Assembly (NCBI GenBank): GCA_027484575.1
Contig: JAIXSQ010000018.1
Span: 224,700-288,699, forward strand
DNA length: 64,000 bases
Source of the DNA: Comamonadaceae bacterium
GTDB lineage: Bacteria > Pseudomonadota > Gammaproteobacteria > Burkholderiales > Burkholderiaceae_C
Reading direction: 5' to 3'
Below are positions 45,460 through 53,886 of this stretch, piece after piece. Each line of letters begins with the position of its first letter. Positions within the stretch are counted from its first letter, which is position 1. Under the pieces are notes generated by a model that was given only the letters and a program-made list of their open reading frames with translations, ran no database searches and was not told the origin of the DNA. Position numbers and translations under genes: made by a program.

Positions 45460-47202
45460 GTGACCGTCAGTCAAGGCAGCGACTGCGCCGACCACCACGC
45501 GCGCATGCACGCGCAGTTCCGCTGGGCGGTGCCGGCGCGCTTCAACATCGCCCAGGCCTGCTGCACCCGCTGGGCGCGCGCCGCCGATGGCGCGGCACGC
45601 GTCGCGGTGCGCCAGCACGGCGGTGGCACGCTCAGCTACGCGGCCCTGCAGGCGCAGGCCGACCGGCTGTCCAACGCGCTGGCCGCGCTGGGCGTGAAGC
45701 GCGGGGACCGGGTGGCGCTGGTGATGCCGCAGCGCTTCGAGACCGCCATCGCCTACATGGCCATCCTGCAGCTGGGCGCGGTGGCGATGCCGCTGTCGAT
45801 GCTGTTCGGCCCCGAGGCGCTGGAGTACCGGCTGCAGGACTCGGGCGCGGTGGTGGCGGTCTGCGACGAGAGCTCCATCGGCAACCTGCTGGCGGTCCGG
45901 GCGGCCTGCCCCGCGCTGCGCACCGTCCTGGGCGTCGGCGCCGCCGCCCTGCAGGCCGACCTGGACTGGGGCGTGGAGCTGGCCCGCCACGCCCCGGCCT
46001 TCGATGCCGCCGACACCGACGCCGACGAGGGCGCCGTGCTGATCTACACCAGCGGCACCACCGGCCCGCCCAAGGGCGCGCTGATCCCGCACCGCGCGCT
46101 GATCGGCAACCTGCCGGGGTTCATCTGCTCGCAGAACTGGTTCGGCTTCGATCCTGCGGTGCGCATGGAGCCCGGGGCGATGCGCACCGACTCGCAGGCC
46201 GTGTTCTGGTCGCCGGCGGACTGGGCCTGGACCGGCGGCCTGATGGACGCGCTGCTGCCGTCGCTGTACTTCGGCCGGCCCATCGTCGCCCACAACGGCC
46301 GCTTCAGCCCCGAGCTGGCCTTCACGCTGATGCAGGAGCACGGCGTCACGCACAGCTTCCTGTTCCCCACCGCGCTGAAGGCCATGATGAAGGCCTACCC
46401 GCAGCCGCGCCGGCAGTTCCGGCTGAAGCTGCAGGCCCTCATGAGCGCGGGCGAGGCGGTGGGCGACGCGGTGTTCGCGTACTGCCGCGAGCAGCTGGGC
46501 GTGGTGGTCAACGAGATGTTCGGCCAGACCGAGATCAACTACGTGGTGGGCAACTGCAGCATGAACGGCGCCACCGGCACCGCCGGCGTGGGCTGGCCCG
46601 CGCGGCCCGGCAGCATGGGCCGGCCCTACCCGGGCCACCGGGTGGCGGTGATCGACGACGACGGCAACGAGTGCCCGCCGGGCGTGCCGGGCGACGTGGC
46701 GGTGCACCGCAGCGACGTGCACGGCGAGCCCGACCCGATCTTCTTCCTGGGCTACTGGCGCAACGAGGCCGCCACCCGGCGCAAGCACACCGGCGACTGG
46801 TGCCGCACCGGCGACCTGGCGGTGCGCGATGCCGACGGCTACCTCTGGTACCAGGGCCGCGCCGACGACGTGTTCAAGGCCGCCGGCTACCGCATCGGCC
46901 CCAGCGAGATCGAGAACTGCCTGGTCAAGCACCCGGCGGTGGCCAATGCCGCGGTGGTGCCCAAGCCCGACGCCGAGCGCGGCGCGCTGGTCAAGGCCTA
47001 CGTGGTGCTCGCGCCCGGCCATGCGCCCGGCGACGCGCTGGTGGCGCAGCTGCAGCAGCACGTCAAGGGCAAGCTCGCGCCCTACGAGTACCCCAAGGAG
47101 ATCGAGTTCATCGCGCAGCTGCCCATGACCACCACCGGCAAGGTGCAGCGGCGCGTGCTGCGGCTGCAGGAGGAGGAGCGGGCCAGGGCCGCCGCGGGCT
47201 GA
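45460..47202 (+). CDS. Acyl-CoA synthetase (AMP-binding, ACSM-like)
   Basis: A 580-residue ANL-superfamily ligase that activates a carboxylic acid as acyl-AMP and then acyl-CoA. The P-loop motif is IYTSGTTGPPKGAL near 193, A5-type NEMFGQTEINYVVG near 350, A7/A8 TGDLAVRDADGYLWY and GRADDVFKAAGYRIGP near 465, and catalytic Lys in TTTGKVQRRVL near 562. The layout suits short/medium-chain or acetyl-CoA-synthetase-like enzymes. The start is GTG 45460, with AGGAGGG at 45447-45453 as ribosome site. Confidence 0.88.
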   Translation: MTVSQGSDCADHHARMHAQFRWAVPARFNIAQACCTRWARAADGAARVAVRQHGGGTLSYAALQAQADRLSNALAALGVKRGDRVALVMPQRFETAIAYMAILQLGAVAMPLSMLFGPEALEYRLQDSGAVVAVCDESSIGNLLAVRAACPALRTVLGVGAAALQADLDWGVELARHAPAFDAADTDADEGAVLIYTSGTTGPPKGALIPHRALIGNLPGFICSQNWFGFDPAVRMEPGAMRTDSQAVFWSPADWAWTGGLMDALLPSLYFGRPIVAHNGRFSPELAFTLMQEHGVTHSFLFPTALKAMMKAYPQPRRQFRLKLQALMSAGEAVGDAVFAYCREQLGVVVNEMFGQTEINYVVGNCSMNGATGTAGVGWPARPGSMGRPYPGHRVAVIDDDGNECPPGVPGDVAVHRSDVHGEPDPIFFLGYWRNEAATRRKHTGDWCRTGDLAVRDADGYLWYQGRADDVFKAAGYRIGPSEIENCLVKHPAVANAAVVPKPDAERGALVKAYVVLAPGHAPGDALVAQLQQHVKGKLAPYEYPKEIEFIAQLPMTTTGKVQRRVLRLQEEERARAAAG

Positions 47203-47256
47203 GCCGCGGCGTCGGCGCCTGCGGCGGGCGCGGCTGCTTGCTATCCTCGCCGCCCT

Positions 47257-48318
47257 ATGCAACTCGTCACCCTCGGCCGCAGCGACCTGCGCGTCACGCC
47301 CGTCTGCCTGGGCACCATGGTGTTCGGCGAACAGACCGCCGAACCCGACGCCCACGCCATCATGGACCGCGCCGTGGCGCGCGGCATCAACTTCCTGGAC
47401 ACCGCCGAGATGTACGCGGTGCCGGCCCGCGCCGAGACCTACGGCGCCACCGAGACCATCATCGGCAACTGGCTGCGCGCGCGCCCCGGCCTGCGCGAGA
47501 AGCTGGTGATCGCCACCAAGGTCGCCGGCCCGTCGCGCGGCATGCCCTGGGTGCGCGAGGGGCTGGGCATGACGGCCGACGACATCGTGGCCTCGTGCGA
47601 GGCCTCGCTGCGCCGCCTGGGCATCGAGACCATCGACCTGTACCAGATCCACTGGCCCGAGCGGAACGTGCCCATGTTCGGCACGCTCTACTACGACCCC
47701 GCCAAGGAGCGCAGCCAGACCCCGATCCACGCGCAGCTCGAGGCCATGGACCGGCTGGTGCGGGCTGGCAAGGTGCGCCACGTCGGGCTGTCCAACGAGA
47801 CGCCCTACGGCGTGCACGAGTTCGTGCGCCTGGCCGAGCAGCACGGGCTGCCGCGCATCGCCACCGTGCAGCAGGTGTACTGCCTGGTCAGCCGCGCGCT
47901 CGAGAACGGCCTGGACGAGACCATGCACCGGCTCGACGTGTCGCTGCTGGCCTACTCGCCGCTGGGTTTCGGCCTGCTGACCGGCAAGTACGACGAGGCC
48001 GGCACCGACGGCCCGGGCACGCCGCGCGAGGCGCGCATCGGCAGGTTCCCGTCCATGCGCCAGCAGCGCTGGGGCCGGCCCGAGGCGCTGGAAGCCGCGC
48101 GCCGCTACAACGCGCTGGCCCGGGCCCATGGCCTGACGCCCACCCGCATGGCGCTGGCCTGGTGCTACACCAAGTGGCAGGTCGCCAGCACCATCATCGG
48201 CGCGCGCACCCTGGCCCAGCTCGACGAGAACCTGGACGCCTGGGGCACCACGCTGTCGCCCGAGCTGCTGGAGGCGATCGACACGATCCGCTGGGAACTG
48301 CGGGACCCGGCGAACTGA
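47257..48318 (+). CDS. NADP(H)-dependent aldo/keto reductase, Tas-like
   Basis: A 353-residue AKR barrel. The catalytic tetrad is visible: Asp and Tyr in FLDTAEMYAVP, Lys in VIATKVAGPSRG and His in YQIHWPERN. The cofactor region is STIIGARTLAQLDENL near 310. The length and the insert after the Tyr resemble E. coli Tas. The physiological carbonyl substrate is unknown. It lies on the same strand as the acyl-CoA synthetase, 54 bp downstream, with a small hairpin between them (47191-47210). Confidence 0.88.
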   Translation: MQLVTLGRSDLRVTPVCLGTMVFGEQTAEPDAHAIMDRAVARGINFLDTAEMYAVPARAETYGATETIIGNWLRARPGLREKLVIATKVAGPSRGMPWVREGLGMTADDIVASCEASLRRLGIETIDLYQIHWPERNVPMFGTLYYDPAKERSQTPIHAQLEAMDRLVRAGKVRHVGLSNETPYGVHEFVRLAEQHGLPRIATVQQVYCLVSRALENGLDETMHRLDVSLLAYSPLGFGLLTGKYDEAGTDGPGTPREARIGRFPSMRQQRWGRPEALEAARRYNALARAHGLTPTRMALAWCYTKWQVASTIIGARTLAQLDENLDAWGTTLSPELLEAIDTIRWELRDPAN

Positions 48319-48334
48319 GCGGCGCACAGCGCCG

Positions 48335-48415
48335 GTCATCCCGGCGAAAGCCGGGATCCAGTGACTTCCGGTGCGCCCGCAAGTCACTGGGCCCCGGCCT
48401 TCGCCGGGGCGACGA
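48335..48415. repeat. Nested inverted repeat, second REP family
   Basis: An outer dyad CCAGTGACTT (48358-48367) and AAGTCACTGG (48381-48390) is flanked by two hairpins, CCCGGCGAAAGCCGGG and CCCCGGCCTTCGCCGGGG. The loop sequences (GAAA, CTTC) differ from the other repeats in this window. Confidence 0.75.
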
Positions 48416-48433
48416 TCCCGCGAGACCACCACC

Positions 48434-48928
48434 ATGCCCAAGAGGGACCACGTCAGCGAGACCCCCGCCACCGCCTGGCTCAAGGCGCGCGGCGTGGCGT
48501 ACACCGAGCACCCGTACGACTACGTGGAGCACGGCGGCGCGCAGCACAGCGCAGCGGTGCTGGGCTTCGCGCCGGCCAGCGTGGTCAAGACCCTGGTGAT
48601 GCAGGACGAGCGGGCGCAGCCGCTGCTGGTGCTGATGCACGGTGACCGCAAGGTCTCGACCAAGAACCTGGCGCGCCAGATCGGCGCCAAGTCCGTGGAG
48701 CCCTGCGCGCCCGAGGTGGCCAACCGCCACAGCGGCTACCTGGTGGGCGGCACCTCGCCCTTCGGCACCCGCAAGGCGATGCCGGTCTACGTCGAGGAGA
48801 CCGTGCTGGCGCTGCCGCGCATCGCGATCAACGGCGGCCGCCGCGGCTTCCTGGTGGGGATCGAGCCGCAGGTGCTGGTGGACGTGCTGGGCGCGCGCCC
48901 GGTGCAGTGCGCGATCCCGCTGGACTGA
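48434..48928 (+). CDS. ybaK: YbaK/EbsC-type Cys-tRNA(Pro) deacylase
   Basis: A 164-residue editing-domain protein. YbaK enzymes hydrolyse Cys-tRNA-Pro made in error by ProRS. Key features are VVKTLVMQ with the catalytic-type Lys near 48, HGDRKVSTKNLARQIG near 70, GYLVGGTSPFGTRKAMPVYVEE near 100 and a late INGGRRGFLVGI loop. ATG 48434 follows the nested repeat. Confidence 0.9.
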   Translation: MPKRDHVSETPATAWLKARGVAYTEHPYDYVEHGGAQHSAAVLGFAPASVVKTLVMQDERAQPLLVLMHGDRKVSTKNLARQIGAKSVEPCAPEVANRHSGYLVGGTSPFGTRKAMPVYVEETVLALPRIAINGGRRGFLVGIEPQVLVDVLGARPVQCAIPLD

Positions 48929-48935
48929 CGCCGGC

Positions 48936-49505
48936 TCAGCCCGTCATGCGCCGCAGCCCCACGGTGCGGAACTCGCGCATGAAGTTCTGCGTGAGCAGGG
49001 CGTTCTCGCCGGGCGAGAGCCGGGCCTGCAACTGCGGGTAGAGCCGGGCCTCCTCGTCCTCCTTGGCGTGCTGCAGCACCGCCGCCTGCAGCGCGCGGGC
49101 GGCCTCCTGCCAGTTGCCCTTGTCCTTCAGGCGCGACTGCATCTCCAGCTGCGCGTTCATCACCTTGGCATGGGCCTGGTCGAGGTAGAGCTTGTCCGAT
49201 TCGTTCACCATCCCGGCCATCGCGATCGCCGGGTAGAGCACGTTCTCCTCGGCCACCGAGTGGGCCGTGAGCTGGTAGGCCAGGGCGTGCACCAGCTGGT
49301 CGCGCGTGGTGTAGGTGGCGTTGCCGCTGGCCAGCAGCTTGTCGAAGCTCTTGGCGACCAGGGCGTGCTGCGCCTGGACCATCTGCAGCCAGTCGCCGCC
49401 GGCGGCAGCGGTCTGGGCGACGGCCTGGCGCAGGGGCAGCAGGGCGGCAGCGGCGCCGGCGAGCACCAGGCTGCGGCGGGGCAGGGAAAACGGCGGTGGG
49501 GTCAT
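48936..49505 (-). CDS. Exported hemerythrin-domain protein
   Basis: A 189-residue protein whose leader has LPRRSLVLAGAAAALLP, a Tat- or Sec-type signal cleaved near AVAQ. The mature four-helix bundle has His/Glu ligands spaced as in HHE cation-binding domains: MVQAQHALVAKSFD, TAHSVAEENVLYP, DQAHAKVMNAQ and LQHAKEDEEARLYPQL. It could bind a di-iron site for O2, NO or peroxide handling. A periplasmic location is uncommon for this domain. It is convergent with ybaK, with a 7-bp gap. Confidence 0.82.
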   Translation of the reverse strand: MTPPPFSLPRRSLVLAGAAAALLPLRQAVAQTAAAGGDWLQMVQAQHALVAKSFDKLLASGNATYTTRDQLVHALAYQLTAHSVAEENVLYPAIAMAGMVNESDKLYLDQAHAKVMNAQLEMQSRLKDKGNWQEAARALQAAVLQHAKEDEEARLYPQLQARLSPGENALLTQNFMREFRTVGLRRMTG

Positions 49506-49747
49506 GGCAGGTGGTGCGCAGAGGCAGGCAGAAGTGATGCGGGCCCGCAGCTTGGGCAGGCCCGCAGCGCAGGGGACGTCGCGTGCGCCGCAGCGCGCCG
49601 TCGTCTCGGGCGCACAGCCCGCGCAGGCGCGCACCGACGGAAGGGCTTTGTTCCCAAACTGTCCGGGCTGTGAGCAGGCGTATCGCCGCCCGCACGGCTG
49701 AGACACGCCGATACAGCCGAGCCAGCGCGCGGGTGCACCCTGCCGGC

Positions 49748-50044
49748 ATGGAAGACCTCGTCGGCCCCGTGCACGGTTTCTGGCTCGCCTGCTACACGGT
49801 GGCGGGCCCCGATGGGCACCACGCCTATGCCAAGGTGTGCACGCGCCGGCCCTCCGACCCCTGGGACGCCGAAGCGCTGACCAAGATCGCCGCCGGTCCC
49901 TGCGCCACGCCCGAGGACGCGCTGATCGCGGTCGTGCTGAAGGGCCGCCGCTGGCTGGCCGTGGCCCGGCTGGCGGTGCAGGCCCAGCCCTGGTCGGGCG
50001 TGCCGCTGTCGCGGCTGCTGCGCCAGGGCCGCGCGCTGGCCTGA
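49748..50044 (+). CDS. Hypothetical protein, 98 aa
   Basis: A small soluble protein starting MEDLVGPVHGFWLACYTVAG. No domain is recognised. The ordered secondary-structure pattern (beta-hairpin GFWLACYTV...HHAYAKVCTRRP, then helix and VVLKGRRWLAVARLAV) and strong third-position GC support coding. The 242 bp before it back to the hemerythrin start hold no feature I can support. Confidence 0.5.
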   Translation: MEDLVGPVHGFWLACYTVAGPDGHHAYAKVCTRRPSDPWDAEALTKIAAGPCATPEDALIAVVLKGRRWLAVARLAVQAQPWSGVPLSRLLRQGRALA

Positions 50045-50196
50045 ACGGGGCCACCGCCGCGGCGCGGCCGTCACCGGGGCCGGGCCACGGCCCCGCCGGC
50101 CGGCTCGCGTGGCCATGCGACCGGGAAACTCCCATTGGCATGCCACCCCGTTGGCAGGACAGTGGCCGGCACCGACAACGACGAGGAGACGTCACG

Positions 50197-51216
50197 ATGC
50201 CTGCCACCCGGACCCTGCGCGCCGCCGCCGCCCTGCTGCTTGCCACCGCCGCTGCCGCCCAGGCGCAGGACAAGCCGGTCGAACTGAAGTTCGCGCACTG
50301 GCTGCCGCCCACCCACTCGCTGTCGCGCACCGGCTTCGAGCCCTGGGCCAAGTCGGTCGAGGCCGCCTCCAAGGGCAGCATCAAGGTCGCCCTGTTCCCC
50401 GCCCAGCAGCTGGGCAAGGCCGCCGACCACTACGACATGGCCCGCGACGGCATCGCCGACGTGACCTGGGTGAACCCCGGCTACCAGGCCGGCCGCTTCC
50501 CCGTCGTCGCCGCCGGCGAGCTGCCGTTCCTGATCGGCAAGCCCGGCCCGGGCTCGGCCGCGCTGGACGCCTGGTACCGCAAGTACGCCGCCGCCGAGAT
50601 GAAGGACGTGAAGTTCTGCTTCGCCCACCTGCACATCGGCACCTTCCACGCCAAGAAGCCGATCACCGAGCCGTCGCAGCTGCGCGGCATGAAGATCCGC
50701 TCGTCCAATGGCACCAACGCCGCCTTCATGACGCTGCTGGGCGCCACCAACGTGCAGGTGTCGGCGCCCGAGGCGCGCGACGCGCTGGACAAGGGCGTGG
50801 CCGACGCGATCTCGTTCCCCTGGGACTCGATCGTCAGCTTCGGCATCGACAAGGCCGTCAAGTTCCACACCGACATGCGGCTGTACGCCTCCGACTTCGT
50901 CTGGGTGATGAACAAGGGCTGGTATGACAAGCTGTCGGCCGGCCAGAAGAAGGTGATGGACGACCACTGCAACAACGAGTGGGCCGGCAAGGTCGGCGCC
51001 GCCTGGGGCGACTTCGAGGACGGCGGCCAGGCCAAGCTGGAGAAGGCCGCCGGCCACACCATCGTGAAGATCACGCCGGCCCAGCTGGACATGTGGAAGA
51101 AGGCGGCCGAGCCGCTGTACGCCCAGTGGATCCAGGCGGTGGGCAAGAACGGCATCAACGGCCAGCAGGCCCTGGACGACCTGCGCAAGGAACTGACCGC
51201 GCGCAACGCCAACTGA
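50197..51216 (+). CDS. dctP: TRAP transporter solute-binding protein
   Basis: A 339-residue periplasmic receptor with a Sec signal ending AAQAQ. DctP motifs are ELKFAHWLPPTHSLS, FPAQQLGKAADHYDM, GMKIRSSNGTNAAFMTLLGATNV with the carboxylate-binding Arg, and ADAISFPWDSIVSFG. It captures an organic acid for DctQM. Immediate linkage to kdgD/gudD/garD suggests a sugar diacid, though the ligand cannot be read from sequence. GACGAGGAGA precedes ATG 50197. Confidence 0.9.
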   Translation: MPATRTLRAAAALLLATAAAAQAQDKPVELKFAHWLPPTHSLSRTGFEPWAKSVEAASKGSIKVALFPAQQLGKAADHYDMARDGIADVTWVNPGYQAGRFPVVAAGELPFLIGKPGPGSAALDAWYRKYAAAEMKDVKFCFAHLHIGTFHAKKPITEPSQLRGMKIRSSNGTNAAFMTLLGATNVQVSAPEARDALDKGVADAISFPWDSIVSFGIDKAVKFHTDMRLYASDFVWVMNKGWYDKLSAGQKKVMDDHCNNEWAGKVGAAWGDFEDGGQAKLEKAAGHTIVKITPAQLDMWKKAAEPLYAQWIQAVGKNGINGQQALDDLRKELTARNAN

Positions 51217-51217
51217 G

Positions 51218-51706
51218 ATGCGCAGGCTGCTCCCGGCCACCGAACTGGTGGCCGCCGTCTTCCTGCTCGCCATCGCGCTGCTGACCGCCGGCAACGTGCT
51301 GCTGCGCGACCTGTTCGCGGTCCAGATCCCCGACTGGTTCGACGGCGCGCGCATGCTGCAGGGCATCGCGCTGTTCTGGGGCGTGGCCCTGGCCACCTAC
51401 TACGGCAGCCACATCTGCGTGGACGCGTTGTGGGAACACCTGTCGCCGCCCAGGCGGCGGTGGCTGGACATCCTGGCCACGCTGCTGGCTTTGGCCTTCC
51501 TGGGGCCGCTGGCCTGGATGGTGTGGGTCAAGGTCGCCGGCACCGGCACCCAGGGCACCATGGACCTGCGGCTGCCGCTGTGGGTCTTCTACGCCATCGC
51601 CTCGGTGGGCACCACGGTCGCCGTGCTGCTCGCCCTGGTGCGCGTCGCGCTGCTGTGGCGCGGCGACGAGCAGGCCCTGCGGCCCGAGCCGCTGGCCGAC
51701 GATTAG
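51218..51706 (+). CDS. dctQ: TRAP transporter small membrane subunit
   Basis: A 162-residue protein with four hydrophobic segments (about residues 8-28, 45-63, 83-103, 123-145). It has the conserved FDGARMLQGIALFWGVALATYYGSH-type core, as in DctQ. It bridges binding protein and permease. Its ATG follows the dctP stop after one base, and dctM starts 11 bp after its stop. Confidence 0.88.
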   Translation: MRRLLPATELVAAVFLLAIALLTAGNVLLRDLFAVQIPDWFDGARMLQGIALFWGVALATYYGSHICVDALWEHLSPPRRRWLDILATLLALAFLGPLAWMVWVKVAGTGTQGTMDLRLPLWVFYAIASVGTTVAVLLALVRVALLWRGDEQALRPEPLADD

Positions 51707-51717
51707 GACTTCCCGAG

Positions 51718-53019
51718 ATGGACCGTGACCTGGTGGCCCTGCTGGGCTTCGTCGGCATGTTCGCGCTCATGGCGCTGCGGGTGCCCATCGGCATCGCGAT
51801 GGGCGCGGCGGGCGTGCTCGGCTTCGCCGCGCTGTCCGGCTGGAAGGCCGGCTTCAACCTGCTGGCCAACGTGCCCTTGTCGGTGGTGACCGACTACAAC
51901 CTGAGCGTGATCCCCATGTTCATCCTCATGGGGGCCTTCGCCTCGCGCGGGGGCATGAGCCGCGAGCTGTTCGCGGCCGGCCGCGCCTGGCTGGGGCACC
52001 TGCGCGGAGGCCTGGCCATGGCCTCGGTGGCGGCCTGCGGTGGCTTCGCGGCCATCAACGGCTCGTCGGTCGCCACCGCCGCCACCATGGCGCAGGTGGC
52101 GCTGCCCGAGATGCGCAAGGCCGGCTACCACCCGGGCCTGTCGGCCGGCCTGATCGCCGCCGGCGGCACGCTGGGCATCATGATCCCGCCCTCGGTGATC
52201 TTCGTGCTGTACGGCCTGATGACCGAGACCGACATCAAGAAGCTGTTCGCCGCCGGCGTGCTGCCGGGCCTGATGGCCATCGCGTTCTACTTCGCGGTGG
52301 TGCAGGTGATCAGCCGGCTGCGGCCCGACGCGCTGCCGCGCGGTCAGGCGCATGCCTGGAGCGAGCGCTGGGCCTCGCTGCGCGGGCTGTGGGCGGTGGT
52401 GCTGCTGTTCGTGTTCGTGCTGGGCGGCATCTACGGCGGCCTGTTCACGGTGGAGGAGGGCGCCGGCGTCGGCGCCACCGGCACCCTGGCCATCGGCGTG
52501 CTGCGCGGCCGCCTGCGGCTGCCGCAGATCCGCGCCGCCCTGGTCGACACGCTGCGGGTGTCCTCCGCGATCATGGTGATCGTGATCGGCGCCTTCCTGT
52601 TCGGCTACTTCCTGACCATCACGCAGTTCACGCAGAAGGCGGTGGCCTTCCTGGTGGGCCTGCCCATCGGCGCCTACGGCGTGCTGGCGCTGGTGATGGT
52701 GGGCTACTTCATCCTGGGCGCGATCATGGACGAGCTGGCCATGATCCTGCTGACGGTGCCGGTGGTGTTCCCGGCCATGATGCAGCTGGGGTTCGACCCG
52801 GTCTGGTTCGGCGTCATCGTCGTCATGGCCGTGACCTTCGGGATGATCTGCCCGCCGGTGGGCATCAACGTCTTCGTGATCAACTCGATCGCGCGCGACG
52901 TGAGCCTGGGACGCATCTACAAGGGCACCATGCCCTTCATCGCGGTCGACGTGGTGCGGCTGGTGCTGCTGTGCGCCTTCCCGGCCATCTCGCTGTGGCT
53001 GCCGGGGCTGCTGGACTGA
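51718..53019 (+). CDS. dctM: TRAP transporter large permease subunit
   Basis: A 433-residue permease with about 12-13 hydrophobic helices. Conserved DctM elements are LRVPIGIAMGAAG near 19, FAAINGSSVATAATM near 103, GTLGIMIPPSVIFVLYG near 150 and GMICPPVGINVFVIN near 378. It moves the substrate with sodium symport in known systems. It is the third gene of a tight dctPQM set. Confidence 0.93.
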   Translation: MDRDLVALLGFVGMFALMALRVPIGIAMGAAGVLGFAALSGWKAGFNLLANVPLSVVTDYNLSVIPMFILMGAFASRGGMSRELFAAGRAWLGHLRGGLAMASVAACGGFAAINGSSVATAATMAQVALPEMRKAGYHPGLSAGLIAAGGTLGIMIPPSVIFVLYGLMTETDIKKLFAAGVLPGLMAIAFYFAVVQVISRLRPDALPRGQAHAWSERWASLRGLWAVVLLFVFVLGGIYGGLFTVEEGAGVGATGTLAIGVLRGRLRLPQIRAALVDTLRVSSAIMVIVIGAFLFGYFLTITQFTQKAVAFLVGLPIGAYGVLALVMVGYFILGAIMDELAMILLTVPVVFPAMMQLGFDPVWFGVIVVMAVTFGMICPPVGINVFVINSIARDVSLGRIYKGTMPFIAVDVVRLVLLCAFPAISLWLPGLLD

Positions 53020-53071
53020 GCATGGGCCGGCGGGCGGCGGGGCCGGCACGGTCGTGTTGTACGATCTCTGC

Positions 53072-53794
53072 ATGTTCCCCACCGCCGACAAGCCCCCGCG
53101 CGCCCGTTCGCTGACCGCCGACCTGGTACAGCGCATCGGCGACCGCATCCGCCACGGCGAACTGGGCGCCGGCGACAAGCTGCCGCGCGAGGCCGACCTG
53201 ATGGCCGAGTACGGCGTCAGCCGCACCGTCGTGCGCGAGGCCATGTCGCAGCTGCAGGCCGCCGGCATGGTCGAGACCCGCCACGGCATCGGCACCTTCG
53301 TGGTGGGCCTGGGCGACGGCAGCAGCTTCCGCATCGCGCCGCACCAGATGGCCACGCTGCAGGACGTGGTCGACGTGCTGGAGCTGCGCATCGCGGTCGA
53401 GAGCGAGACCGCCGGCCTGGCCGCCCAGCGCCGCACCCCGGCGCACCTGCAGGCCATGCGCCAGGCGCTGGACGCCTTCGGGCAGGCGGTGGAGCAGGGC
53501 CGCGATGCGGTGGGGCCGGACTTCCAGTTCCACCTGGAGATCGCCCGCGCCACCGGCAACCGCCACTTCGAGGGCCTGATGGGCACGCTGGGCGGGATGA
53601 TGATCCCGCGCGCCCGGCTCGAGCCGGCCGAGCCGCCCACGCCGGCGCGGCTGGAGTACCTGCGGCGGGTCAATGCCGAGCACCAGAGCATCCTGGAGTC
53701 CATCGAGCGGCAGGACGCCGACGCCGCCCGCGCCGCCATGCGCACCCACCTGAGCAACAGCCGGGAACGCCGCCGCCGCGCCATGGCGGGCTGA
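53072..53794 (+). CDS. GntR-family FadR-type (FCD) regulator of the diacid locus
   Basis: A 240-residue regulator. The winged helix has IGDRIRHGELGAGDKLPREADLM and YGVSRTVVREAMSQLQAAGMV near residues 20-65. The FCD effector domain has LELRIAVESETAGLAA, FQFHLEIARATGNRHFEGLM and the late AEHQSILESIERQDA with metal-ligand His. ATG 53072 is preferred, and GTG 53054 would add six residues. It lies between dctM and kdgD, close to a perfect dyad, and probably governs both transport and catabolic genes. Confidence 0.88.
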   Translation: MFPTADKPPRARSLTADLVQRIGDRIRHGELGAGDKLPREADLMAEYGVSRTVVREAMSQLQAAGMVETRHGIGTFVVGLGDGSSFRIAPHQMATLQDVVDVLELRIAVESETAGLAAQRRTPAHLQAMRQALDAFGQAVEQGRDAVGPDFQFHLEIARATGNRHFEGLMGTLGGMMIPRARLEPAEPPTPARLEYLRRVNAEHQSILESIERQDADAARAAMRTHLSNSRERRRRAMAG

Positions 53795-53801
53795 GCGACC
53801 C

Positions 53802-53813
53802 CGGGTTAACCCG
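53802..53813. repeat. Perfect 12-bp palindrome CGGGTTAACCCG
   Basis: Lies 7 bp after the GntR stop and 85 bp before the kdgD start. Its core GGGTTAACCC equals the palindrome in front of ompW (5837-5846). Function is unknown. Confidence 0.45.
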
Positions 53814-53829
53814 CATCCTCGCGACCGAG

Positions 53830-53857
53830 CCAAGAGATACGATGTCTTATCTCTTGG
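53830..53857. promoter_or_regulatory. Perfect 10-bp inverted repeat upstream of kdgD
   Basis: CCAAGAGATA (53830-53839) and TATCTCTTGG (53848-53857) are perfect complements around CGATGTCT. The element sits 29 bp before kdgD and directly after the GntR gene, the expected place for a repressor operator. Its low GC stands out. Confidence 0.6.
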
Positions 53858-53886
53858 CGAATCGCCAACCACCCCCGAACCGTCCC

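Noticed and set aside
49506..49747. Small gene in the hemerythrin upstream gap
   Set aside because: Open frames on both strands are short, Arg-rich and lack convincing ribosome sites.
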